Both the position numbers and the translations under genes were made by a program. The notes beneath the pieces were generated by a model. That model searched no databases. It had not been told where the DNA came from and saw only the letters and a program-made list of their open reading frames with translations. Positions 1-53,211 of a stretch of 64,000 nt of DNA are shown piece after piece. The stretch is from Lamellibrachia satsuma (Eukaryota; Annelida; Polychaeta; Sabellida; Siboglinidae), in NCBI GenBank assembly GCA_033239005.1, contig BSQZ01000036.1, positions 1,280,001 through 1,344,000 of the forward strand, in the 5' to 3' direction. The stretch's first letter is position 1; each line of letters begins with the position of its first letter.

Positions 1-204
1 TATACAGTTGCCTGTAACGGCTTGTTTTATTGTAGTTGCTATAGTAGAAATGAAAACCTACACAAGATACTGATTATAACTGCACTGGAGTTCGATTGAA
101 GCTTCTTCATTTGTGTCTCATGTATTACATGCTTTTGAAGGGTAGAATGAATATTCCATGATACTCTGTGCCATAATCAGCATGGACGTGAATGTGAATC
201 TCAC

Positions 205-346
205 CGTTTCAGTCGGATGTAAAGTCTTGCCGCTCTGCCGGTCATTTCAGCACTCTGTCGGACTCGATCTTCACCCTGGATAGAAGAGTCGATATTCTCA
301 TAAATGCTTTCTTACAAATATGTCAATACTAGTGCTACATGATGAA

Positions 347-378
<32 letters not shown>

Positions 379-2292
379 CGTGCGTATACATGTGTGTATG
401 CGTGTGTCAATATTGGCACCATATACTGGATTTGTGCAGACTGTCTACATCAGATCAATCTTACCTAACATAACAAAAAAAATTTCACACATACATACAC
501 ACATGACAGTCTCCAACGCAGATGTACATGCACAGCCATACAGCAAAACATGTTAAAGAATCCTTTACCTCACACACGTCACATGCTTTCTTGTACAGTT
601 CTATTGCACGTTCTGGTTCGTGTGTTTCAATCATCCTGCAACCAGAGACAAACCACCAAATAATAGGCAACAAACAGCACTTGAGATGTTCAGTAATACA
701 AAATACAATTAGCATACAGTACATTGGTATCTCTCTAAAGATCTTAAATAACGTGAACTTTTCATTGCACCATTATACATTTGTGTTAGCCCTAGTGGGT
801 GGCCAGGACATCCCTGGAATTTAGACAACTCACCAGCCAAGAATCATGTCTGATGCTCAGGGGATATCACAATTCATGATACAGTCTAGCCTATTTATAA
901 CACAACGGTGGGTGTCCAAGACACCGGACCACTTTCTAAGTAAGGCATGTTAGGTGTTCCTATATCTGCCACCAGGGTAGCTACTATGCAAACAGAAAGC
1001 ACTGCACCACCAAAAATATTGTGCTGCATGGTTTATAGAGCTTATTAAGAACAGAATAACATCAATGGTTGTTGTATTTTCGTATTAAAATGTTATACAC
1101 TATTGAATTTTGAACGTAATAAATGGTGCATGGCATTATATTTACAATAATTTTGTAAAGTAAAATGTAAGTGAATCATTCCACCTAATTTTACTTACTG
1201 TAACAAAAAATTACACTGTGGAACAATGTTATGCTTTTGTATAAATAAATTGGCAGTTATATAACTTATAGCAGTGCTATCATTTGGAGCCGAAATGTGG
1301 AGAATGACATGAACTGGTGGGAATAAACTGAACATTTTTCAAAGGACTACGATGACTACTAAAGATACAATGATAGTGTCAAATAAAGAGCTAAACAACC
1401 GCACTTGTGTGTCACCAATCTCAGAAGACATCAAGATCAGATGATGGCGACGGATCCACCACACACTTAACAGAGTAATAACAACTCAAACAAATAACAA
1501 CTCAAAAATAGCATTAACCTGGTCCCCTGAAGCTAAAGAGGTAGACCAAGATCAACACGGAGGACTGTGGAAACAGAAAGAAACCATCTGGGGTGGAGTT
1601 CTTGGAAGATGGCAGAGAACACAGCTACTGGGTAGAGATTGTATGGAATGGTATAAATTACAAAGTGCCTTATGCATCAACTAGCGTACAGTGAGGATAA
1701 GTACATAAGTACAATGAGGATAAGTAAGTAAGTATACTTATCTTCATTGTACGCTAGTTGATGCATAAGTACAATGAGGATAAGTACATAAGTACAATGA
1801 GGATAAGTAAGTAAGTATACTTATTGTCATTGTATGCTAGTTGATGCATAAGTACAATGAGGATAAGTACATAAGTACAAAGAGGATAAGTACATAAGTA
1901 CAATGAGGATAAGTAAGTATACTTATTATCATTGTAAGCTAGTTGATGCATAAGTACAATGAGGATAAATACATAAGTACAATGAGGATAAGTACATAAG
2001 TACAATGAGGATAAGTAAGTAAATATACTTATCATCATTGTACGTTAGTTGATGCATAAGAAAGTATGTATACTGACAGTTTAGATATATTGCTGTTGAA
2101 GAGTCAAAATAATGGAAGTCCATTTTCATGCGTTAGATGTTAGATAAATCTAAAACGCACTGATAGTTACGAGGAGACAATGGGTAAAGTCACTTTATGT
2201 ACATAATGATCTGGTGTAATTATATTGTTAGTATGTTTTATGCTTCAACAATTTATATTATCTCGTTAATTGTTGTGTATGACAATATGGAC

Positions 2293-2386
<94 letters not shown>

Positions 2387-3581
2387 CATTGTATGTGTAT
2401 TTGTGTCTAAATTAAAGAACTGAATTTAATTGTATTACTCTAATAGACTCATATCCAAGCAACCACATGATGAAAATCTAAATGGACTTCCATTGTTCTG
2501 ACTCTTCAACAGCAATATATATGTACAATTTTAAGTCTGAAGGTTGGAAGGTGCTACTGACTTAGCTGCTCTCTCCAGGGCAATGGAGGCTGTGTCAGGG
2601 ACGCCATGCTCCAAGTACAAGTTACTAGCTTCCTCCACCAAGTTGGCAATCTTGTGAAATTCCTTCGTCTCTTTGTAGATCAAAGCAACAGCCTCCAGAG
2701 ATCTACACCCAGCAAACATCACATAAATTTTCCATGCCATTTTATAAGTTCATATAATAAACGTATCAGTAACAAGTATACTCAGGTAAGTTGCATGTAC
2801 CTAAGTAATTCCACAAGCTGTCAATTTAAAACAAACTTGTAACATACACAATTATATTAAATTGCTTTCTGTTGTATGATAACTGTCTCGTTGGATTTAC
2901 AGTATCAAATATATGCTAATAAGACATTAATTTGCATCCACGTCAAACCTATCTTGGAAAAATTAGCATAACAGCAAGAAGCAACACAGGTAGTACTACT
3001 TACTTTGCTGCATGGAATGCTCTTGTGTAAAACATACAGTCAAGGAAACAAATATTAGACACATTTCTTGTTTGTTGTAAATTTACAGAACACACATTGA
3101 TGATAATCTTTCGATCTTATAGACATGAAGATCACCAGCATTTATCAAGAATTTAAGTTTTAGTTGCAGGTTCCTCTTAACAAGACATCATATCCTTAAA
3201 TGTGAAATAAACATTCAAAACTATGACCAGGGTAAAAGGATACGATCCAGACTTCTTCTGCACATTAGCTGCCTTCATAAGGCTGTCGACTGTCTGCTCA
3301 TATGCCTTAGCATTCTTGAAGGCTGTTGCTACAACACCAAACAAAACAAAGTGTATATCATTATCGTAAATGTTTTAGGCATCGAGCATAACAACATACA
3401 CACACATGCATGCACATACCGACATATTTAGATATTTGAACTTTATTTTGATTAATTATAGCTCTTATTTTTGTTAGCACATGAAACAAGTGCAGCTCTT
3501 ACAGAAACACCTGTCACAACATTACATATTTAGCCATTGCAGCCTATACATTCTATCCTTGCTTCATCAAAATGGATTCCA

Positions 3582-3619
<38 letters not shown>

Positions 3620-4273
3620 ACGCATGCGTGTGTTTGCATGCGTGCATCTGTATGCATGTATCTCTCTGTGTGTGTGTCTATTTTTGCATGCGTGCATGTG
3701 TGCGTGCACGAGTGTATGTTTGAAAGTAGCTTAGAGCACAATATGTTTTCATTTCATGTTCTCTTGGTTAAAGTTACAACTTACCAGCCTTTGAATATTC
3801 TGAGGCTGCACCATCATAATCTGGTTTCCATTTGAAAAATCCTGTCTGCATGCTGGAAACAAGCATGTTTACTGACATTTATTAAACATACGCCTACTGG
3901 GTCAAAGCAAGAAGGTTAATGGGACTATAATATCCCTCAAATGAAGTAGTATATTTAGAAACGGCATCATACACAAAGAGAGCATCAGCTTGAATATGAC
4001 AAGACAGGTGCTTGGCATAAAAGTACTGTTACACACTAAGAGGAGGTCACAAACTCAAAAAACGCATAGCATTACATACTGGTGGGTAGTCATCACCACG
4101 TTTCGCAAAAAAATAATTGCTCAAGTGGCACCACCACTTATTAATGCATATTGATGCTATTGTTGATATTAGGACCAGGATGTGTGGTGGTTAGTATTAG
4201 TAGTCATGTCATGTCAGTTAAATCATATTAAGTTGCCCATTTTTTTGTTCTTGTATGTGATTGTATAAAGCAC

Positions 4274-4346
<73 letters not shown>

Positions 4347-5111
4347 TTGAATTGCACGAGCGAACCAATATGACAGTTTTGCACATACAGCGAATTCATC
4401 AGTTTCGGAATATCACACGAAGTCAGCCTCCTTTCCATGTGTTCAGTTAGTGTTGCAGACATGGAGTATCATGAATGTTTGGAATAAAAATGATAATCAT
4501 ATGATTCATTGGCAATATGCGCGAACATGAAGTCCCACACTATGGATTGGGTGGGTATAGGTGGTGGTTCGAACCAATGCTAAACACTGTGCATTTTTGG
4601 ACTTTGGAAACTGATTTCTTGTTATGAGACCACCCCGAACACTGGGCTGGGGAAACAGATTAATTTTTAAGACTGAGGTGAGGAATCATTGACATTGTGA
4701 ATTTGAATAAACAGCAGATGAACGATTGACTCTTGTGCGAGACTCATTTGGATGTAGACATTCGATTGTTCGTATGATTGCCATAACACGTCTATCTTGA
4801 ATAGTATTGCCATTGCTGGTAGTGACTGATACTATACATCCAAACTATAAATTATAATGTTGTTGACTTGTTCTCCAGACTTCAGGCCCAATGCCATGCC
4901 CATGGCCCATGGCATGGGCCAATACCGTGGCAATAATGCCAATGGTGCGGCTCTTAAGAAACCAATTTTCAAAGATATTTTCTTTACACATACAACTTAA
5001 ACATATCATAGTGTCAGGACGGTTAGTCTTTGTTATAATTAAGTACCATTTATCTGCTAAACGCAGATGCTCTAGACCCTCTGCCAACTTTCTGTCGCTC
5101 GCGGAAGCCAT
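205..5111 (-). CDS. NAPG: gamma-SNAP (gamma-soluble NSF attachment protein), N-terminal half, 7 exons, partial
   Basis: Gamma-SNAP is a cytosolic adaptor that brings the ATPase NSF to SNARE complexes. The exons, in order, are 5111-5047, 3852-3785, 3328-3244 (or 3253), 3021-3004, 2702-2562, 635-569 and 275-205. All junctions are GT-AG and keep one frame, giving about 171 residues of a family near 312. The ATG at 5111 has A at -3 and G at +4. Visible family blocks are [86 protein letters not shown] and [19 protein letters not shown]. They align in order with vertebrate gamma-SNAP as I remember it. The matched set of helical-hairpin blocks makes alpha/beta-SNAP less likely. Exon 4 is only 18 nt, and the exon 3 donor is uncertain (GTATCC or GTCTGG). 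The remaining exons must lie left of the window, or less likely within bases 1-180, where no clean acceptor is seen. Confidence 0.93.
346..388. repeat. (TG)n microsatellite
   Basis: About 15 TG units followed by CGTG variants, in gamma-SNAP intron 6 sequence between exons 7 and 6. Confidence 0.95.
1490..1690 (+). mobile_element. LINE 3' fragment (C-terminal reverse transcriptase region)
   Basis: The degenerate frames give a '[13 protein letters not shown]...GW' then 'ALC' style ending, which is common at the C-terminus of RTE-type and related LINEs. It lies in gamma-SNAP intron 5 on the opposite strand to the gene. It runs straight into the tandem array at 1681, which contains the LINE end plus its TAAG-type tail. 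Confidence 0.5.
1681..2062. repeat. Composite direct/inverted minisatellite derived from a LINE tail
   Basis: Units of 'gcataagtacaatgaggata' alternate with reverse-complement stretches ('tatacttat...cattgtacg', 'ctagttgatgcat'). The landmark agttgatgcataag recurs at about 1757, 1840, 1940 and 2047. The array begins exactly where the LINE fragment ends. Confidence 0.85.
2084..2521. repeat. ~40-bp inverted repeat flanking an (AT)n tract
   Basis: The left arm 2084-2128 contains ttgctgttgaagagtc and ggaagtccat. The right arm 2480-2521 carries their reverse complements, atggacttcc and gactcttcaacagcaa. The arms enclose (AT)~44 at 2295-2382. The right arm ends 41 bp from the donor of gamma-SNAP exon 5. 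It could be a small MITE or an intronic fold-back. Confidence 0.75.
3583..3716. repeat. (TG)n microsatellite with degenerate tail
   Basis: A pure (TG)18 at 3583-3618 is followed by interrupted TGCATG/TGTG repeats. It lies in a gamma-SNAP intron. Confidence 0.95.
4276..4346. repeat. (AT)n microsatellite
   Basis: About 35 uninterrupted AT units in gamma-SNAP intron 1. Confidence 0.95.
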
Positions 5112-5119
5112 GTTTGCTC
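5105..5119 (-). promoter_or_regulatory. start-codon context of gamma-SNAP
   Basis: The minus strand reads GAGCAAACATGGCTTCC, with A at -3 and G at +4 around the ATG at 5111. This decides the start, because the next residues match the family N-terminus. No TATA box is obvious just upstream (5112-5220). Confidence 0.6.
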
Positions 5120-5548
5120 TCGTGTGCTATTGATTTGGATCACCCCTATTATTCCAGATGGCTGTCGTGTTCCACGTTTAGCAACAAAATGCGCGCTAAT
5201 AATGCAGACTGCATACATGTGTAACTGAAGTTTATATATACCAGTAAATAAGTTAGTGGCACATCATTAAAATAAAACACTATGGCACATTTTTGCTCCA
5301 TCTCATTGGTATTTTGTGCTTTCTGTTAATTTAACTACAATGTTAATTTGCATGTTATTTGATAACAAATAAATGTTAACTTTTATTAAATAAGACACAA
5401 TTAAAGAAGCACACAAGCCCCAACATTTGCACATCTGTGTCCGATATAGAGCTTAGATATTGATTATTGTCTGTGAGTGTTGTGGCATTTTGGCATTGTA
5501 TCATTGTGTATGTAAACAAGTTGAGCATTGACTCTGTCTTAACTATAA

Positions 5549-8500
5549 GTAAGTAAGTAAGTGAGTAATTTATTAGATCCAAAATGCACAAGCATTAAAT
5601 AATAATAATATATCATATAATTGTATGTAATAAAATATTACTGTATACAGAGAGGATCATGGAGACTCCCACAAAGACTTATTAAAAGTCGCTACCGTAG
5701 GAGCCACCCATCGTATTCTTTTATTTTAGCTTCAAAGGAAAGCAAAGAATATAGATATAAAGTTATCAACATTAAAATGTAGTAAAGTAAAGTCCACCGT
5801 CAATGAAAACCTGGATTGTTGTTTTATTATGCCGCTGTGGTGTATGTCATAGTCATATCATGTAGTGAGGTGAGAAAGTGAAAATGTATTTCTAGTGTTT
5901 GAACTAACATCATTGAAGTTGATTGCGCACGTATGTACAGGTATAACAGTTGATGATTGTGCACGTTTTTATAATTCTGAATGATATGATACTTTGCATA
6001 GTTTATTAAACCCTGTAAACTGTGCGTATAAAGTTTGTCTTTCACACTTTGAGAAGTATTGTTGATAGTATTTCGTAAACTTTATTTAAGACTTTGTTTT
6101 GCAAAAGTATGCTTAATTTATACCATAAATGTGAATTTTATTTTGGTTTCGTGTATTATGACCATGTATCTTGGAGTTTGTATGTAGGTAATTTATTATG
6201 TATAAATTTATAATAAAATTAAAATTTTTTAAGGGCTAGCATGTCATTCACTTTAGTAAGTTTAATTTTTTAAATAGCGGGTCAGTATGTGAATTTAAAT
6301 TACTCAAAGTTATTATTCGTATAGCCCTTTTCTGAAGTTGATTAATTCTTTGACATTCGAACCCCCAAGTCGTTAAACAATAGTTTATATGCGGTACTAA
6401 TAACGCGTTATATAGCATAATTTTAATTATCATAGGCAGTACTAGTTTAAGCCTATTTAGTGTACCAATTATTCTAGAGCATTTGTTTGATATATTTTCG
6501 GAGTGTTTTTTCCAATTTAGTTGGGTATCCCAAATCCCAAGAAATTAAAATCGTCAACCTTTGTTTTTATTATTATATTATTTTTTTAGGAACAGGTGTT
6601 TGAAATTTTTTTTGGCATGTTGAAAACCATGAATTTGGATTTGGTAACGTTATAACGTTAAGGGACAGTTTATTTATTTCTAGCCATTAATTAATTTTGT
6701 AGAGTTCTTCATTTATTAGTATATCAGCATCATCATTATGTGCATTTGTGTACATTGTACTTAACAAAGTGGTACCATCTGCATAGGATATGAAGTTGAA
6801 AATTTGGCTGGCATGTGAAAAATCATTTATATAAATAATAACGAGAATTGGTCCAAGAATGGAGCCCTGGGGTACACCAGTTGCTATTGATAAGTTTTCT
6901 GATTTTACATCAGCAAATTCAACATACTGGCGTTATTGTGTTCTGTTTGATAAATAGCTTTCATATAGTTTCAGAGGTACCCCTTCAATACCATAATGGT
7001 TTAATTTACATAGTAATGTGTTATGGTCTAAAGTATCAAATGCTTTAGAGAGATCAAGGAATATACTGAATGGTACCTCATTATTATCCAATTCGGTTGT
7101 TATTCTGTTTATCAGTTCTAAGGCTGTGAATTCAGTTGAGTGACCAGAGCGGAAGCCATATTGATTTTTTGAAAAAAGTTTCTTTTGAAATAGGAAGATA
7201 GTTGATCGCCCATGATTTTTTCCAATACTTTTGATATGGCTGGTAGAAGGGATATTGATCTGTAGTTGTTAATTATTGTCGGGTTGCCCTTTTTAAACAG
7301 TGGAATGACTTTGGCCACCTTTAATTTTTCGGGGAATATCCCCGTGCTAAAAACTTGATTTATAAATAGCGTTAAAGACTATATTATTTTTGGTGCAATC
7401 TGTTTTATCAAATTAGTTGAAATGCCGTCAATCCCTGTACTATTTTTAGACGGAAGATTGTCTATTGTCTTTTGTACAATTACTTTGTCAACGTTATTAA
7501 GTGTGAATTTACAGTTTAAATTTTCTTTGAGGTAGTGCTAGACATTTTTATCTCCTGAGTAGGTTATATTATTGACAAGATTGGTACCGATGTTTGTAAA
7601 AACATATTAAATGCGTTTGGCTATCTCTAGTTTGTTTGTTGTTTCTTTGTTATTTATATTGAAAGATTTGGGAGAATATTTCTTGTTGTTTTTTCTTGAA
7701 ATAATTTAATTTATAGTTTCCATGTGTTTCTGATGTAAGATTTATATTTAGCGACGGTGGACACAAAATAATGTTGTTTGGATGCATGTATGCTTCTCTT
7801 TAGTATAGTAATATATGTTTTTAAGTTTATACACATTATATTTTATTCCCGTGAGTTAGGATTTGTTAGCTTGATTCTCTTATATAACTTATCTCGAAAT
7901 TTTATGGATTTTAGTAGACCTATAGTGATCCATTTGGATTTTGTATGTTTATATTTATAAAATTTCACTAATTTGCTCAACATGTGATTATTCTTGGCAT
8001 TTTCAATTACTTCATGTATAATATTGTAACTGAAATTAGGGTCTGTGGTCAAACTTTTGTCAAGTTTGTTGTACAAATCGGATGCACTAATATCATTTAT
8101 TATATTTTGAATAGCTTTCTTGTTTTGTGTGCTTATTTTAATCCATTTAGGATATGGTAGATTGTATAAACAAATTTCTAAGAGAATAAAGCAAGGGAGG
8201 TGATCTGATACTTTGTTTATTAATATACCAGATGTAGCTGTGGATATTGAACTCTGAAATTTACAGAATATATTATCAATTAGGGAACCATTGGAGTGGG
8301 ATAATCTTGTTGGAAGTGTGATTTGTGGAAATAGACTATGGGATGTCAAAAGATCAAAGAATTCGTTGCATATTGCAATTTCGTTTATCTTAAGGAGATT
8401 AAGATTGTAGTCTCCAGCTAAGTTAATAGTTATGTTTTAATTTTCTATGGATAAGATTACTGTAGTGAATTCTTTAATAAAATGCCTAATATGTTCTCTT

Positions 8501-9030
8501 ACCATACTCGGTGGTCTGTATATGTTACCAATAGTAATTGCTTTTGATAATCCACCCCCTGTTACCTTAATTATCAGGCACTCCCAATATTCGTACATGT
8601 TTATATTTAATTGTACTTCATATTGGAATCTGTTATCTACATATATTATTAAGCCTCCATTCTTACTACTGCTCTTTCCTTGCACAATGCAGACATACCC
8701 AGGTAATTGTATATTTAATAAATCAGTCAGGTTGGATATCCAGCATTCTTGTAGGCAAATCATGTTAAATTTATAATGTATGTCCTGTAGTGAACTAACG
8801 AATGCTGATAATTCATCAATTTTAGCATTTACAGATTGAATATTTAAACTAAGTGCTGAAAAGTGTTTACTTATTTTGGCCACTAATATCTTGAAGTGGT
8901 CTATGTCATAATAAGAAGAATGTTTTATAACTTGCAATTCATTGTTATAAAGATTTATTGTGTTAATTAAATTGTTGTTTTCAATGCCACCCAAGTGTGA
9001 AAGAAAAACACAATCAAAGTGTTTTGTCAT
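5549..9030 (-). mobile_element. Decayed APE-type LINE (Jockey/CR1-group), nearly complete ORF2
   Basis: Read on the minus strand. The endonuclease (9030-8437) has SLNIQSVNAK, ICLQECW, NGGLIIYVD and IGNIYRPP. The end of the endonuclease, LIDNIFCK...SDHLPCF, is near 8340-8190. The reverse transcriptase shows KVIPLFKKGNPTIINNYRSI (7318-7240), QYGFRSGHSTE, FLDLSKAFDTLDH (7060-7020), TGVPQGSILGP (6880-6850) and YADG (6800-6780) in place of YADD. A C-terminal 'ALLVPHINYC' block lies at 6433-6248. Frameshifts and stops break the frame, so it is dead. The 3' end is probably the (TTAC)n tail at 5549-5570 (TAAG on plus). No ORF1 is seen. It sits between the two divergent host genes. Confidence 0.9.
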
Positions 9031-9354
9031 TAATTAGCTCTTTAAGAGGTATGAATGACAAGTATATGCATATTTGTTAAATGTTAATCCAATGTATGAT
9101 GAAGGTGTATGCGTTAGAGAGGTCATATATAGTGTATATGTGATCGCAAAAAGCATTATAGTGTTTTGAGTATTTGTGTACGTTTGTTTGTCTGTATCAT
9201 TTGTTAGATGATGCTCTGTAAACAAAACAAAATAATATGATGATGGACATGTGTCTGAAAAGAAACAGAAACAGATAAAACGTTAGTGGCTTTGCTGGCT
9301 GCATAAAAAGATATAACCATGCCATAACTCACACAACAAGGTGTGCTATGTTAA

Positions 9355-9620
9355 GATAAACACTGCATGGCATTTAGATGAACGAAAATGAAAGGTAGCA
9401 ACTTAAGTTAAATAAAATTACATTACCGACATAAGATATAAAAAAACGTAACATCTTAAGTTGAACAAATTTAAAATGAGACATCACAAATTGAGAAAAT
9501 TGTTTTCTAAACACTGCAAGGGATTTAAATGAATGAAGATAAATAATATAATGTGCAATATTTGTATAAACACTGCAAGGGATTTAAATGAACGAAGATA
9601 AAAGTTATAAAAGTAATAAA
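9355..9620. repeat. Three diverged direct repeats
   Basis: The motif 'aaacactgca...ggatttaaatgaa...gaagataa' recurs near 9358, 9509 and 9569, upstream of the LINE 5' end. It may be the remains of the LINE 5' UTR or an unrelated repeat. Confidence 0.6.
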
Positions 9621-9789
9621 AGTTAACAACTTAGGTTTGTCAAAAATTCATCACACACAATTATTCTGTTCAACTTGATTTGAATGAACAGAAATTAATA
9701 ATAAATAAATAAAATTATAAATATAAATAAAAATTAAAAATAATAATTCAGATAATAAGGCATGACGCTGATTTATTATTGTCGTTGTT

Positions 9790-10010
9790 TTGCATAGTCT
9801 ACGCACATTTGAGAATGACTTTGAAGCCCGTGCCTTGGTGTGAGGTCTTTGTTAATGAAGATACAATTTTCTGTAGAGCTAGTTTTATTGAAGTCTTTGA
9901 GTCTGCCCCTGGCACGATACACAGAGTCCCTACAGCGCTCGCTGCATTATATAGTCTACACATATTTGAGAATGTCTTTGAAGCTCGTGATTTCGCAGAT
10001 CGTGTTGCGG
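9790..10010. repeat. ~155-bp imperfect direct duplication
   Basis: 'tagtctacgcacatttgaga' near 9797 and 'tagtctacacatatttgaga' near 9951 each continue with tgtctttgaagc-like sequence. No recognised family. Confidence 0.6.
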
Positions 10011-10037
10011 TTTGATTACAATCTTGCCACTAGCTGT

Positions 10038-10093
10038 CACCACACCACACCACACCACACCACACCACACTCCACACCACACCACACCACACG
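10038..10093. repeat. (CACAC)n pentanucleotide repeat
   Basis: About 11 units of CACAC with one TCCAC variant, 0.4 kb upstream of the CUB/LDLa start codon. Confidence 0.95.
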
Positions 10094-10506
10094 TTTTTAT
10101 TCATAGACGAGTTGGCTCAATGCTTGCTGTTTTATATGCACAGTAGCTTATATATATACACTGTTTTAATCGAATTGTAATATTTTTAGTACGAATAAAT
10201 ATATTATTATTATTATTACTAGGAATTTATGTTATGTCATGTGATTAGTTTTCTAAAAATATGCCAATATAACCACAAATACCCTTATTGTAACTGCGTC
10301 CAGTGAAAATTCACCTGTGAACTATAATGGTAATTCCTGGTACGTTGAACAAACGGAAGCAAAATGGAAATACATTGCCTTGGCCTTTTCCACGCCAAAC
10401 AGTGGCGCCACTGGTGGGGAGTTTTGGCATTTTCCAAAATATAGTTATACAGTTGTTCGCTAGGTAACGCGACGGAGGAAGTTTTAGACAACAGTTGGTC
10501 ACAACC

Positions 10507-51824
<41,318 letters not shown>

Positions 51825-52049
51825 GTTAGTGTCCATGTAATCACATATGTACAAAGTTGTGAGTTGTTGCATTTGCTCTGTGTATGGACACATATATTAC
51901 CAGGTGTGACCTTTACCATCCATATGGAGTGGTGATGATGGTGAATGTTGCAGATTAATCATGTATTGTAGTATTTAATTTCTTACACAAATATAGACAA
52001 ATATTATGGAGTGTGACTGTTATGAGTAGTAGTAGTACAGGTGGTAAAC

Positions 52050-52176
52050 ATTTCAAGCTGGTCCGGGGATTTACTATAAGCCCACCAAACATCAAGGCGC
52101 AGTGTTACCAGACTGTGGTTAGGTTTATCCTAGAGTAAGCCAGCACATCATGGGACCCCAGCACTGGCCCATACAC
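52050..52176 (+). mobile_element. Old LINE fragment, left part, split by the LTR-type element
   Basis: The frame reads PPNIKAQCYQTVVRFILE, a stop, then ASTSWDPSTGPY. This is the 'YKTLVRPILEYAS..WDP' C-terminal block of CR1/Jockey-group LINEs. The reading resumes at 57977 beyond the inserted element. Confidence 0.75.
52152..52176. repeat. 25-bp flanking direct repeat, left copy
   Basis: GGGACCCCAGCACTGGCCCA plus TACAC is identical to 57977-58001. A following T is ambiguous. It is the duplicated target of the inserted element. Confidence 0.92.
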
Positions 52177-53193
52177 TGCCTCCTCTTCTTGTCTTCTTCG
52201 GGCCGCACGCAATGGTCCAGGAGGCATTTCTCACAACGAAGGATATTTTGATTGTCCGTCGTTTTTGCGCTCGCCAGGTCGAGATTTATAACTGAATTTG
52301 TACTCACTCGACCAATGAGTACATAGAGTACTACAGAAGTGTAGTCAACGCATTGTTCTCCAGGTTCGAAACGATTTTAATCTTGTACATCAGACGGCTA
52401 CGTACATAGTAGCAATATAATCACTCACGATGACAAATAAAAATAACAGTGAAGACATATATCACTGTAAACCGTAAAGAAAAGTAGTGAATGTAAACAT
52501 CACTCAAACTGTATACAGATTCTTAAAATCTAGAAGATTTGACAATAAAATTCTGGCCGGAAATTTTGAATTCTAATGCTAAAGCAGGTATGGCCCGCCA
52601 TGACCACCCTTACTGAAAATTTTGATGCCTAAAATTCAGCATGACTACACACCTAAGTGTGAATTTAAAATAGTCTTGCCGCTCCCTTGTAAACGCTCCT
52701 CCGGGGTATTTATACTCCCAGTTTTCCAAAATCAGACGCCGTCACTAGAGGCGCCGTGGTTGCTTAAATACCCAATACGCTTTACTATTGGTCAACTTGT
52801 TAAATCCACCCACCCTCTCAACCACTGGACAATGACGTCTGCCAGTCTTCCTTTCCCAATTTCGCAAGTTAAACTTTTGAACTCTTGGAGCTGCGCCAAA
52901 TCCAGGATTCCCACTGCTCCTTCTCGGTTCCCCAATTACGTTGACCCTCGGGTCAGGGCAATTTAGCAAATGTCAGGATTAAAGGGAAGGCTGAAGTGTC
53001 TAAACAGTACCATCAATCTTTGACACCATATGGATTGTGTCCATATCCACTTGGGTGGTTTAACTATAAACTTTTAGAAACCTGTTTTTCTATTGTTAAT
53101 CTAGGCTTAACACATCGAATAAACTTCCAAATGACTTACTAAACATTAGCGCATAAAAAACTAATTAAACCAAACTGGCCTATACTTTACATT
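52177..53193 (-). repeat. Left LTR (3' LTR if the element is on minus)
   Basis: The LTR pair is nearly identical. The open frames inside (52622-52966 plus; 52745-52969 minus) recur unchanged in the other LTR and have no family match. The minus-strand TATAAATA lies at 52714-52707. Confidence 0.9.
52707..52714 (-). promoter_or_regulatory. TATA box in left LTR
   Basis: TATAAATA on the minus strand, about 480 nt into the LTR, a plausible U3/R position. Copy in the right LTR at 57489-57496. Confidence 0.5.
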
Positions 53194-53211
53194 CCTCCCA
53201 CACTTTTTTTT
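53194..53211 (-). other. Candidate polypurine tract
   Basis: AAAAAAAAGTGTGGGAGG on the minus strand directly abuts the left LTR. It is the expected place and composition for plus-strand priming, and it sets the orientation. Confidence 0.6.

Noticed and set aside
40..160. Exon 8 of gamma-SNAP
   Set aside because: One minus frame resembles the next block (NEEASIELQ), but there is no acceptor in the needed phase and no pyrimidine tract.
52622..52966. 114-codon frame, repeated identically at 57404-57748
   Set aside because: It lies inside both LTRs, opposite to the likely transcription direction, and has no family match.
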